From positions 1 through 16,404 of the forward strand of contig JAFLDQ010000070.1 in the NCBI GenBank assembly GCA_017302355.1: a stretch of 16,404 nt of DNA, in the 5' to 3' direction. The notes beneath the pieces were generated by a model. That model was not told where the DNA came from, did not search any database, and saw nothing but the letters and a program-made list of their open reading frames with translations. The translations under genes and the position numbers were made by a program. This DNA comes from Dechloromonas sp. (GTDB taxonomy: Bacteria > Pseudomonadota > Gammaproteobacteria > Burkholderiales > Rhodocyclaceae). This document shows, piece by piece, positions 1-9,687 of this stretch. Position 1 is the first letter of the stretch; every line of letters starts with the position of its first letter.

Positions 1-1
1 G

Positions 2-241
2 ACCGAGCAGATCATCGAACCGGAGTCGCCCTGGCGCATCAACCGCACGCTCGCCTTCTCGCATCTGCGCCGCCTCCTGCCGCGCGTGCTCGCCGGCCGC
101 CTGCGCCTGACCACCCGCATCGTCGCCCAACTCTTCTCCGAAATCGCCCTGAACCTTCAAAGATTCATCCCCAATCGCAGCCGACCTCGACCTGTTCAAC
201 CCAAACCACACAAGTCTCATGCCTACAAATTCACACCATGA
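2..241 (+). CDS. C-terminal fragment of a probable IS transposase (5' end outside window)
   Basis: An open frame runs in from the left edge and stops at TGA 239-241, giving about 79 residues. The readable stretch includes 'WRINRTLAFSHLRRLLPR', then a hydrophobic helix and a basic proline-rich tail ('NRSRPRPVQPKPHKSHAYKF'). Such basic tails, with Arg/Lys/Tyr near the end, are common at the C terminus of DDE transposases of IS4-like elements. I do not see catalytic residues because they would lie upstream of the window, so the family assignment is tentative. The next few hundred bases hold only gene remnants, as expected beside an insertion sequence. It could instead be the end of an unrelated basic protein. 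Confidence 0.45.
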   Translation, partial: TEQIIEPESPWRINRTLAFSHLRRLLPRVLAGRLRLTTRIVAQLFSEIALNLQRFIPNRSRPRPVQPKPHKSHAYKFTP

Positions 242-337
242 CATGGTGCTAAGTCACGAGGATTGGGTCGATAGGGGCCAGAAGCACTTAATTGATGAAG
301 ACCAGGCAACTGCTTCTCTGCCCCTTTACTTGGCGCA

Positions 338-540
338 TCAGGCGGCTTGCGCGAGCCGGAAATGAAGCTCGACGTTGTCGAAGGGGAACCTGGATCATGT
401 CGCCGTCTGTTCGCTCGACCATTTCGAGGTCGATGAGGCGGGCGATGTCGGTATGGACGTTGGAGTAGTTGCGGGCAGCGGGTCCAGGCGCTTCTTGCAT
501 TTTCATGCTTCTTGGGCCGTCGACCGCAACAGCCGCCACT
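338..540 (-). pseudogene. Frameshifted remnant of a winged-helix (MarR/HVO_A0114-like) DNA-binding protein
   Basis: On the minus strand a frame reads '...GPRSMKM...' then 'RNYSNVHTDIARLIDLEMVERT', which is the recognition helix and following wing of small winged-helix regulators whose usual text is 'GR.YSNVHTD...L...GLV.R'. The frame runs to 'DMIQVP' and then goes off into 'LRQRRASF'. Dropping one base in the run of four G at 383-386 (CCCC on the coding strand) restores 'FDNVELHFRLAQAA' and a stop at 338-340, which is the ending expected for this family. No convincing N-terminal third is present upstream of about 540. I read it as a decayed gene, with an error in the homopolymer as the alternative for the frameshift alone. 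Such proteins often sit with a toxin partner; none is visible here. The rest of 242-634 shows nothing else convincing. Confidence 0.6.
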
Positions 541-634
541 TGCGGTACCTCGGGCCTTGCCCGCGTGGCGGGATTTCGGATAGCCTTGGCGGCCTGTCCG
601 TGATGAACGGTTTCCAGTTACTGAGGGCCAATCC

Positions 635-1111
635 ATGTTGCTTCGCCTGTTTGCATCGACCCGTCATATCGTTCTCGTCCCGATCGTCGGCACCTTCGTC
701 GCCTCGGTGGGGCTGATGCTTTACGAGGCGGTTGCACTGATCACGATGCTGGTCGACATCGTTCATGGTGGCGCGGTATTGCCCAAGGACGTGAAAAGCC
801 TCGCGGTGGGGTTGATCGAGGCGGTCGACATCTTCCTGATCGGCATCGCCATGTACATGATCAGCGTCGGTCTGTTCACGCTGTTCGTGGACGACCGCTT
901 GCCCTTGCCGCGCTGGCTGGTGGTTCAGGATTTCGAGGACGTCAAGGCCAACCTGGTCAGCGTCGTCATCGCGGTGCTTGCCGTATTGTTTCTGCGCGAG
1001 GCGGTGGCATGGAGCGGCGACGGCGACATTCTCGGCTTTGGTTCGGCGCTGGCCCTGGTGATTGCCGCGCTCAGCCTCTACCTTGGCTTGAAGAAGATCA
1101 AGAAGGAATAG
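635..1111 (+). CDS. UPF0114 (YqhA-type) integral membrane protein
   Basis: The 158-residue protein matches the length and layout of the UPF0114/YqhA family (E. coli YqhA is about 164 residues). It has a hydrophobic N-terminal segment (roughly residues 10-40), a second around residues 60-90 ('GLIEAVDIFLIGIAMYMIS'), a hydrophilic stretch with the family text 'LPRWLVVQDFEDVKANLVSV' near residue 92, and two more membrane segments to a Lys-rich end (LKKIKKE). The function of the family is not established; it is an inner membrane protein. The ATG at 635 is preceded by GAGGG with about 8 bases spacing, which supports this start. It sits alone on the plus strand between gene remnants, so context gives no hint about its role. 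Family assignment is confident; role unknown. Confidence 0.85.
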   Translation: MLLRLFASTRHIVLVPIVGTFVASVGLMLYEAVALITMLVDIVHGGAVLPKDVKSLAVGLIEAVDIFLIGIAMYMISVGLFTLFVDDRLPLPRWLVVQDFEDVKANLVSVVIAVLAVLFLREAVAWSGDGDILGFGSALALVIAALSLYLGLKKIKKE

Positions 1112-1186
1112 GCGGCGCGGTTTGAAAAGGGGCCGTTCGGTTGTAGCCGGCCGCTGGGCAATCCACGACGGGAGACGAACGCCCGG

Positions 1187-1321
1187 ATGCGCGCCCTGGA
1201 AGTAGCCGAATACAACCCGGACTGGGATCGCCATGGCATGACTGCGAAGCTGATCTGCAACCTGATCGCGGACATCGTGCCGCGGCCTGGATGCGCCGGG
1301 CGTGTGAACTCCCGAACATGA
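1187..1321 (+). pseudogene. C-terminal scrap of an arginase/agmatinase/formimidoylglutamase-family enzyme
   Basis: A 44-residue open frame from ATG 1187 to TGA 1319-1321 begins 'MRALEVAEYNPDWDRHGMTA' and continues 'KLICNLIADIV'. This is the C-terminal signature of ureohydrolases, in particular HutG-type formimidoylglutamases (pattern: V-x-E-x-NP-x2-D-x2-G-x-TA-x-L). The metal-binding core that should precede it by about 250 residues is missing, replaced by the UPF0114 gene, whose stop (TAG 1109-1111) lies in the same reading frame. The fragment is thus a 3' remnant, left by a deletion or insertion. Its TGA overlaps the ATG of the DnaJ-like gene as ATGA, so the pair may once have been translationally coupled. 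A short expressed peptide cannot be excluded. Confidence 0.55.
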
Positions 1322-2328
1322 ACCACGATCCCCATTCGGTCCTCGGCCTCGCGCCGGATGCCGGGCCCGCCGAACTGAAGCGCGCCTACCGCCGGCTGGC
1401 CATGCGCTGGCACCCCGACCGCAATGGCGATCCGTCGGCGCCCGAGCGTTTCCGGCAGATCCGCGCGGCCTATGAACAGCTGGTCGCGGTCGACGGCGAC
1501 GGAGAGGCGGAAATCCCGGCGCCCGACGATCCGCCCGCGGCCGCCCACAGACTGGCGGCGGATATCCGCCTGAACCTCGACGTCAGTCTCGAACAGGCGG
1601 CCTTCGGCTGCCGGCGCACGGTCGAAGTGACGCGCGGCAGGCCGTGCGGAACCTGCGACGGCAGCGGCGAGAGCGGGATCACCCGGACGCGGTTTTGCGC
1701 GGCGTGTCACGGCAGCGGCCGGGTGCGCGACGCCAAGCGCGTGCTGGCGACCTGCGGCGAATGCGCCGGGCGCGGCTTCTTCAGCGAACGGATCTGTCCG
1801 GATTGCGCCGGCAGCGGGCGCGAGCTTGGGCGGGTCAGCCTCAGGATCAGCGTGCCGGCGGGCATGCTGCCGGGCGACGACCTGCGCCTCGCCGGCCAGG
1901 GCGAGCCGGCGACCGGCGAACTGGCGGCCGGCGACCTCTATCTGACCATCGTCATTCGCAGCCATCCGCTCTTCCGGTTGCGCGGGCGCGATCTCCAGTT
2001 TGCCATGCCGGTCAGCGCGCTGGCCCTCATCGCCGGCGACGAAATCCGCCTGCCGACGTTGAACAAGGCCGTTCCGCTGACCCTCGGCCCCGGAGCGCCC
2101 GCGGCGCGCGAAGTGCGGCTACCCGGCAAGGGCTATCCCGGGCGCGGCCGGCATCCGGCCGGCGATCTGATCGTGCGTCTCGAGCCGGTCTTCCCGGCCA
2201 CGCTCACCGCCCGCCAGCGTAAATTGCTGCTCAAGGCCAATGCCGCGTTGCTGGATGGCGGCGCCGACGCGCTGCCCGAGGTCGCCGCCTGGAACCGCGA
2301 GCATGCCGGCAGCCGGCCGGAAGGCTAG
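1318..2328 (+). CDS. DnaJ-like cochaperone with J domain and four-repeat zinc finger
   Basis: The 336-residue protein starts with a J domain ('DPHSVLGLAPDAG', HPD motif at residues 32-34, then the 'FRQIRAAYEQL' helix). A linker of about 40 residues without a clear Gly/Phe-rich region follows. Then come four CxxCxGxG-type zinc-finger repeats (CGTCDGSG, CAACHGSG, CGECAGRG, CPDCAGSG) between about residues 109 and 172, and a C-terminal substrate-binding region ('GDLYLTIVIRSHPLFRLRGRDL' type text). Family knowledge: J domains stimulate DnaK ATPase, and the zinc finger and C-terminal domains bind unfolded clients. It is shorter than DnaJ (about 376 residues) and has no dnaK beside it, so it is probably an accessory J-protein rather than the housekeeping DnaJ. 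I chose ATG 1318 over 1291 because the family begins just before 'DP'; neither has a strong ribosome site. Its stop overlaps the stop of the convergent cardiolipin synthase gene in the palindrome CTAG. Confidence 0.85.
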   Translation: MNHDPHSVLGLAPDAGPAELKRAYRRLAMRWHPDRNGDPSAPERFRQIRAAYEQLVAVDGDGEAEIPAPDDPPAAAHRLAADIRLNLDVSLEQAAFGCRRTVEVTRGRPCGTCDGSGESGITRTRFCAACHGSGRVRDAKRVLATCGECAGRGFFSERICPDCAGSGRELGRVSLRISVPAGMLPGDDLRLAGQGEPATGELAAGDLYLTIVIRSHPLFRLRGRDLQFAMPVSALALIAGDEIRLPTLNKAVPLTLGPGAPAAREVRLPGKGYPGRGRHPAGDLIVRLEPVFPATLTARQRKLLLKANAALLDGGADALPEVAAWNREHAGSRPEG

Positions 2329-3755
2329 AGCAGCGGACTCATCATCTGTACCGCGTTTTCGAGCAGACGCCGCCCGCGCGGGCGGGCGCGCCACGCCGCG
2401 AGTTCCAGGCGATGCGAGCGGGCTTCGTAATCGCGCTGCAGGGCCCGCGTCGTCGCCGAGAATTCGTGATCGTAGGCGATCAGCGAAACCTCGAAATTCA
2501 GCTCGAAGCTGCGGAAATCGAGGTTGACCGTGCCGAAGACGGTGAATTCATCGTCGACGACCATGCTCTTGGTGTGCAGCAGTCCGTCGCGGAACTGCAG
2601 GATGGTCACCCCGACTTCGAGGAGATCCTCGTGGTAGGCTTCGCTGGCGTAGCGCACCAGACGCGAGTCGATCTTTTCGGGAACGATCAGGACGACCCGG
2701 ATGCCGCGCAGCGCGGCCGAGCGCAGGGCGGTCAGCAGCGCCTCGCCGGGAACGAAATAGGGCGTCGTCAGGACGATTTCGCGGCGGGCGGCGTAGATCG
2801 CCGTCAGCAGCAAGGCGTCGATGCGCACCCGCGAGGTCTGCGGTCCGGAGGGGAAGATCTGGACGTGGCCCGGTCCGGCGGGCGGCAGGTCGGGAGGCGG
2901 CAGCGGCGCGAAATCGCCGCCGGTCTGCAGCGAGGTCAGCGAGAGCGAGACTGCTTCCAGCACCCAGGCGGCCGGTCCTTCGATCCGCGCCATGGCGTCC
3001 ACCCACTCGCCGACCCCGGCATCCTGCTTGAAGAAGCGCGGATCGGCGATGTTCATGCTGCCCAGGTAGGCAATCCGGCGGTCGATGACGGCGATCTTGC
3101 GGTGGTCGCGCAGGTCGAAGCGGACGAAAAGCGCGCGCAGCGGGTTGACCGGCAGCATCTCGACGACGTTGACCCCGGCCTCGCGCAGACGATGGAAGTC
3201 TTCGCTCTTGAAGAACGGCCGGCTGCCGAGCGAATCCATCAGCGTCGAGCAGGCGACGCCGCGCCGTGCGGCGCGCACGAGCGCCGCGATCAGGTCATCG
3301 ACGAAGCCGCCGGCGCTCCAGATGTAGAACTCCATGTGGACCGAGGAAAGCGCCGCGTCGATGTCGGCGATCATGGCGCGCATGATCGATTCGCTGTCGG
3401 CGAGCAGTTGCAGGCGGTGGCCGCTCATCAGCGGCAGCCCGACCGCGGTCTGCGCCAGGCGGCTGACGCTTTCGCCGCCGCTGGAGAGCCGCGACGGCGA
3501 GGCGACGCTGGCGGCCGGAATGCGTTCCGCCCAGTTGAGCACCTGCGGGCGCAGCGCCAGCGCCCGCTGCATCCAGACCCGGCCGAGACGCCGCTCGCCG
3601 ATCAGCAGATACATCAGGGCGCCGATACCCGGGAGCAGGATGACCAGCAACAGCCAGGCGACCGCCGTCCCGTGCGCCGAGCGCCGCGAAAAGATCCGCA
3701 GCGATACCGCCACGACCAGGATGGCGTCGAGAACGGGGAGGAAATTCAGCAGCAT
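2325..3755 (-). CDS. cls: Cardiolipin synthase (phospholipase D superfamily)
   Basis: The 476-residue product makes cardiolipin by transesterifying phosphatidylglycerol (or a related donor) at the inner membrane. Two N-terminal membrane segments are visible (about residues 3-20 and 31-52), followed by 'GERRLGR'. Two HxKx4D motifs of the phospholipase D fold are intact: H218/K220/D225 ('DHRKIAVID') followed by 'LGSMNIADPR', and H394/K396/D401 ('HTKSMVVDD') followed by 'FGTVNLDFRSFELNFE'. Length matches ClsA (about 486). I chose ATG at 3755 because it begins right before the first membrane helix; the upstream extension in the same frame is low-quality Arg-rich sequence overlapping the neighbouring gene. 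A weak TGGAAC precedes it. It lies 32 bases downstream of the hypothetical gene and is the last gene of the minus-strand block. Confidence 0.9.
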   Translation of the reverse strand: MLLNFLPVLDAILVVAVSLRIFSRRSAHGTAVAWLLLVILLPGIGALMYLLIGERRLGRVWMQRALALRPQVLNWAERIPAASVASPSRLSSGGESVSRLAQTAVGLPLMSGHRLQLLADSESIMRAMIADIDAALSSVHMEFYIWSAGGFVDDLIAALVRAARRGVACSTLMDSLGSRPFFKSEDFHRLREAGVNVVEMLPVNPLRALFVRFDLRDHRKIAVIDRRIAYLGSMNIADPRFFKQDAGVGEWVDAMARIEGPAAWVLEAVSLSLTSLQTGGDFAPLPPPDLPPAGPGHVQIFPSGPQTSRVRIDALLLTAIYAARREIVLTTPYFVPGEALLTALRSAALRGIRVVLIVPEKIDSRLVRYASEAYHEDLLEVGVTILQFRDGLLHTKSMVVDDEFTVFGTVNLDFRSFELNFEVSLIAYDHEFSATTRALQRDYEARSHRLELAAWRARPRGRRLLENAVQMMSPLL

Positions 3756-3787
3756 GGTTCCAGTATCAACCGCCGGATCGACCCCGG

Positions 3788-4363
3788 TCAACGGCGCCCC
3801 GCTCCTCGCGATGCGACTTCCGGCGGATGCGGATGTCGCCGGAAATCGAAGCGTTCCGGCACGTCGACCGCAGCGATCGGCGCGACCGCCAGACCTTGCC
3901 AGAAAACCCGCCCGGACCCGCCGTTCATCAGTTCGAGAAAGGCGCTTTCGCCGGCCGGGCAGCCCGCCGCGTCGTGACACCGGGCAAGAAAGCCGGCCAG
4001 ATCGCGGTCATCGAGGAGGCCGATGCCGAGTTCGGTTTCGAGCAGAATGCTGCCGTCTTCATCGAGATGAAGCGACCGCAGCGCGCCACTCGCCGCCCCG
4101 GTCTGGCTGACGAAGCCGCCGCCTTCGTGCCGGAATACCCACGGCGTGCAGGCCAGGCTGACGAAAACCCGTTGCGGGCCGTTCCGCACGAACCAGCAGC
4201 CGGAGTCATCGCAACCGTACTGGCGGTTGATGAAGGCGATCAGGCCGCCGTGCGTGATGCGTTCGCCCTGCAGCCGCCATTCACCGCGCCGGTCGAGCGA
4301 CAGCCAGCCGTAACAGGCCGGGACGTCGGGCCATCTGACGATCGCCGGGAACTCGACCGCCAT
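3788..4363 (-). CDS. Conserved hypothetical protein with 'CYGWLSLD' motif
   Basis: The 191-residue protein opens 'MAVEFPAIVRWPDVPACYGW' and then has 'LSLDRRGEWRL', 'GLIAFINRQYGCDDSGCWF' and 'RNGPQRVFVSL'. I recognise this text pattern (P-x-VP-x-CYGWL-x-LD-x-RG-x-W, FI.R.Y..D..G.W...NGPQRV) from uncharacterised proteins common in betaproteobacteria. I cannot give a family number with confidence. No signal peptide, membrane segment or catalytic motif is evident; it is probably cytoplasmic. ATG 4363 is chosen because the family text begins there and the upstream in-frame extension is Arg/Ala-rich shadow sequence. No clear ribosome site is seen. It lies 130 bases after gcvP and 32 before cls on the same strand, so it may be cotranscribed with either. 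Confidence 0.7.
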   Translation of the reverse strand: MAVEFPAIVRWPDVPACYGWLSLDRRGEWRLQGERITHGGLIAFINRQYGCDDSGCWFVRNGPQRVFVSLACTPWVFRHEGGGFVSQTGAASGALRSLHLDEDGSILLETELGIGLLDDRDLAGFLARCHDAAGCPAGESAFLELMNGGSGRVFWQGLAVAPIAAVDVPERFDFRRHPHPPEVASRGAGRR

Positions 4364-4493
4364 CAGTCGCGGAGAGCGCGCAAAAGCGGCTGCGGCGGCA
4401 CGGCGCGGCGTTGCCCGGTGCTCGCTTCCTCGCCTGCCGGGAAGGCATGTCCCGTCGCTGTGCGCCGGGCGCCTTGCGCCGCACTCGCCTCGC

Positions 4494-7403
<2,910 letters not shown>

Positions 7404-7442
7404 GGGAATCCTTGAAAACGGTTGTTTGCAGCGATTTCCTGA

Positions 7443-7538
7443 CTCCCTCCCTTTCAAGGGGAGGGCCGGGGTGGGGATGGGTCATGGCGCAAGCCGGGAA
7501 CCCCTCCCTCTCCCAACCTCCCCTTGAAGGGGGAGGGG
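7443..7538. repeat. Long imperfect inverted repeat between gcvH and gcvP (REP-like intergenic element)
   Basis: Two arms of about 38 bases face each other: 7443-7481, rich in CCCT/GGGG with a central TTCAAGGGGAGGG, and 7501-7538, carrying CCTCCCCTTGAAGGGGG. Each arm is nearly the reverse complement of the other, and each has its own small CTT(T)CAAGG hairpin core. This C/G-block plus 'CTTCAAGGGGAGGG' pattern is a type of dispersed intergenic repeat met in many GC-rich proteobacterial genomes. On the minus-strand transcript it would form a very stable hairpin in the gcvH-gcvP gap. It has no U tract, so it is more likely an mRNA stability or processing element, or a mobile repeat, than a terminator. 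Confidence 0.75.
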
Positions 7539-7554
7539 CAGATATTTTTGGCGT

Positions 7555-7941
7555 TCAGGCCGCGTCGGCGACGGCCTGGTAGCCGGCGGCGTCGAGCATC
7601 TGGTCGAGGTCGGCGGCGTTGTCGGGGATCATCCGGAACAGCCAGGCGGCATAGGCGTCCTGATTGACGGTTTCCGGCGCGTCGGCGGCGGCCTGGTTGA
7701 CCTCGGTGACGGTGCCGGCGATCGGCGCGTATACATCCGCGGTGGCCTTCACCGACTCGACGACGGCGATTTCCGTCCCGGCGTCGTAATGGACGCCGGC
7801 TTCCGGCAGCTCGACGAAGACGAGGTCGCCCAGCGCTTCCTGGGCGTGGTCGGTGATGCCGACGGTGACCGAGCCGTCGGCGTTGAGCAGCATCCATTCG
7901 TGCGAGGCGGCGTACTTGAGGTTGGCGGGGACGTTGGACAT
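7555..7941 (-). CDS. gcvH: Glycine cleavage system H protein (lipoyl carrier)
   Basis: The 128-residue protein carries the aminomethyl group on a lipoyl arm between the P, T and L proteins. The lipoylation site is Lys66 in '[19 protein letters not shown]', and the start '[10 protein letters not shown]' and '[19 protein letters not shown]' are standard. Length equals that of the family (E. coli 129). ATG 7941 is preceded by GGAG with 6 bases spacing; an upstream in-frame ATG at 8013 would overlap the nuclease gene and adds non-family residues. The start is only 22 bases after the stop of the OLD-like nuclease gene, and the ribosome site falls inside that gap. There is no room for a terminator and little room for a promoter, so gcvH is presumably read from upstream, through the defence cassette. 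Confidence 0.96.
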   Translation of the reverse strand: MSNVPANLKYAASHEWMLLNADGSVTVGITDHAQEALGDLVFVELPEAGVHYDAGTEIAVVESVKATADVYAPIAGTVTEVNQAAADAPETVNQDAYAAWLFRMIPDNAADLDQMLDAAGYQAVADAA

Positions 7942-7963
7942 GGTTATCTCCAGTGGGCAGAAA

Positions 7964-9685
7964 TCAATCGGTAGTGGCGGGCTTTGCATTACGTGCCGTA
8001 TCGACGACGGCATCTAGTATCTGGGTGACTTCCGGGGGTATCGCGGCAAGCGGGATCGCATCTGCCAGGCCATGATAATCTCGCTTGAAGACGCGCTGGG
8101 GGGTATTCATCCGCTCGTAATACAGCTTGAAGAGTGGGTCGAGAAAATCGTCGGTGACCTTGATCTCGTCCCCCCACGGATCGGGCTTGCCCGTCAATGC
8201 TAGGGCGTTGACAAGTTCTTTGATGCATTGATTGAGTGTTGCCAGCCGATGCTCTCGCTCGGCGATATCCAACAAGTCGTCACCATTCAAATCCTGGACG
8301 ACAAATGCTTGTAGGCTTTCGGGCGTCACCAGGTAATTCTCGATCTCGCGGCGCGACCACATTCTTTCCAGCAGTTGGGAACCGGTGTGTAGTTCCCTCT
8401 CCAGCCGATCGAACAAGGCAAAACCTACCAGATCGGGCTTGGCCTCGCGCAATCCCTGGAAATGCTCGCGCGCCTCCTGTGGCTTGTTCGATCCGAGGTA
8501 AATGACCGGCACGGCATCGTGGAGTACCGTGTTTGCCGGGTGATTCAGTCGTTCCGCCAGCCGCCGGAGAATGGCGAGATCGGTAGATCCTTCCAAGTAC
8601 AGCATCCAGCCCATCTGCTCGGCCAGGTAATAGTCTGCCATGCGTATGCTTTCCAGGGCTTTCTTCACTTGACCACGGGCTCGGGTATCTATCCGGTGCG
8701 GTTTGCCGACAAAGGCAATGACAACGTCCCGTTCGGCCGCTTCCTGCAGGACCACTTCCGAGTGGCTGGCGGCGACGACTTGGGAATTGCTGCTTTCGGC
8801 GATGTCGGTGAGCAGATTGTAAACATCGCGCTGGCGCAGGATTTCCAGGTGAGCGTCCGGCTCATCGAGCAGGAGTATGGCGCCGGGATTGGCCAGGAGG
8901 AATGAAAGCAGCAGCAAGACCTGCTGACAGCCGCGTCCGGCAGATGAGATATCGAGTGCGATGCCGTTCGCTTCCTTGTAGGTCAGGCTCAACTCCGAAC
9001 GTTCCGGAATGTAGACCGGATCCTGCAGTTCGATATGGAATAAATGGCGGATATGCCGACACAGGTTCTTCCAGGCAGCATCCTCCTCGCGGTCGAAAAG
9101 CTGCCAGCACAGGTTGCGCAATACTTGGGCGGTTTGCCCCTCACCGATCAGAACGCTTATTTCGCCGCGTTCCTTGCGGTGTTCACGTGCTGCCAAGCCG
9201 GACATCGGCGGCAGGAAGACAATCGGGTGTTGACCGACGCCGGCCGGAATGCCGCCATTTTCCCCATCCTTGACCCGACAGTAAAAGGATTCCTCATTGG
9301 CATAATAGAACTCCAGCGTACAGCGCCAGGGGCGGTCGAGATGGAGGCCTTCGGCCTCCAGCGTGATCAGCACCTTGTCGGTCTTGGGTTTTCCATCGCT
9401 GCGGTCGAGTTCGTGAGTATGGAGGTCATTCCAGAGGAGCTTGGCGCTGGGGGTCGGAATAGCGTACAAGTCGCGGCGATTGATTGTCACCCCGGTCCGC
9501 TTGGTCCGCGAACTGCCTTCCCGCTTCTCCGTCCAGCGCCGCCGACCGATGTCCCACAGCGCCAGCGCCTGCAAGGCGGTTGTCTTGCCGGAATTGTTTG
9601 GCCCGATCAGGACCGACACCGGTCCCAGCTCGATTTCGGCGCTGTGAAGTCGCTTGAAACCTTCAATCCTGAAGCGGGTAATCAT
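7964..9685 (-). CDS. OLD-like ATP-dependent nuclease (ABC-type ATPase plus TOPRIM, PARIS/DUF4435-like)
   Basis: The 573-residue protein joins an SMC/ABC-type ATPase to a TOPRIM region. Seen: Walker A 'GPNNSGKTT' (28-36), ABC signature 'SSAGRGCQQ' (247-255), Walker B '[11 protein letters not shown]' (261-271), switch histidine in 'AASHSE' (about H308). Then follow a TOPRIM start 'YLEGSTD' (363-369), '[10 protein letters not shown]' (422-431) and 'RREIENYL' (445-452). Family knowledge: OLD proteins, Gabija GajA and PARIS AriA/AriB combine such domains in phage defence. The REIENYL motif resembles the DUF4435 half of PARIS, so a fused AriA-AriB-like protein is one possibility. The usual second Asp of TOPRIM DxD is a Leu here, so metal binding may differ. 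ATG 9685 has AAGGA spanning the preceding stop codon, 2 bases after the methyltransferase gene, suggesting coupled translation. By eye its GC content is lower than its neighbours', consistent with transfer. Nuclease activity is inferred. Confidence 0.82.
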   Translation of the reverse strand: MITRFRIEGFKRLHSAEIELGPVSVLIGPNNSGKTTALQALALWDIGRRRWTEKREGSSRTKRTGVTINRRDLYAIPTPSAKLLWNDLHTHELDRSDGKPKTDKVLITLEAEGLHLDRPWRCTLEFYYANEESFYCRVKDGENGGIPAGVGQHPIVFLPPMSGLAAREHRKERGEISVLIGEGQTAQVLRNLCWQLFDREEDAAWKNLCRHIRHLFHIELQDPVYIPERSELSLTYKEANGIALDISSAGRGCQQVLLLLSFLLANPGAILLLDEPDAHLEILRQRDVYNLLTDIAESSNSQVVAASHSEVVLQEAAERDVVIAFVGKPHRIDTRARGQVKKALESIRMADYYLAEQMGWMLYLEGSTDLAILRRLAERLNHPANTVLHDAVPVIYLGSNKPQEAREHFQGLREAKPDLVGFALFDRLERELHTGSQLLERMWSRREIENYLVTPESLQAFVVQDLNGDDLLDIAEREHRLATLNQCIKELVNALALTGKPDPWGDEIKVTDDFLDPLFKLYYERMNTPQRVFKRDYHGLADAIPLAAIPPEVTQILDAVVDTARNAKPATTD

Positions 9686-9687
9686 GA

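Noticed and set aside
1078..1965. Minus-strand 295-codon frame opposite the DnaJ-like gene
   Set aside because: It overlaps the J domain and zinc finger coding sequence on the other strand and reads as Ala/Arg-rich shadow sequence.
2412..3977. Plus-strand 521-codon frame opposite the cardiolipin synthase
   Set aside because: It is a shadow of cls, low complexity (Arg/Gln/Asp-rich), without motifs or a ribosome site.
7443..7538. The gcvH-gcvP inverted repeat as a CRISPR or terminator
   Set aside because: There is only one pair of arms and no spacer array. The hairpin lacks a following U tract on the minus strand, so intrinsic termination is unlikely.
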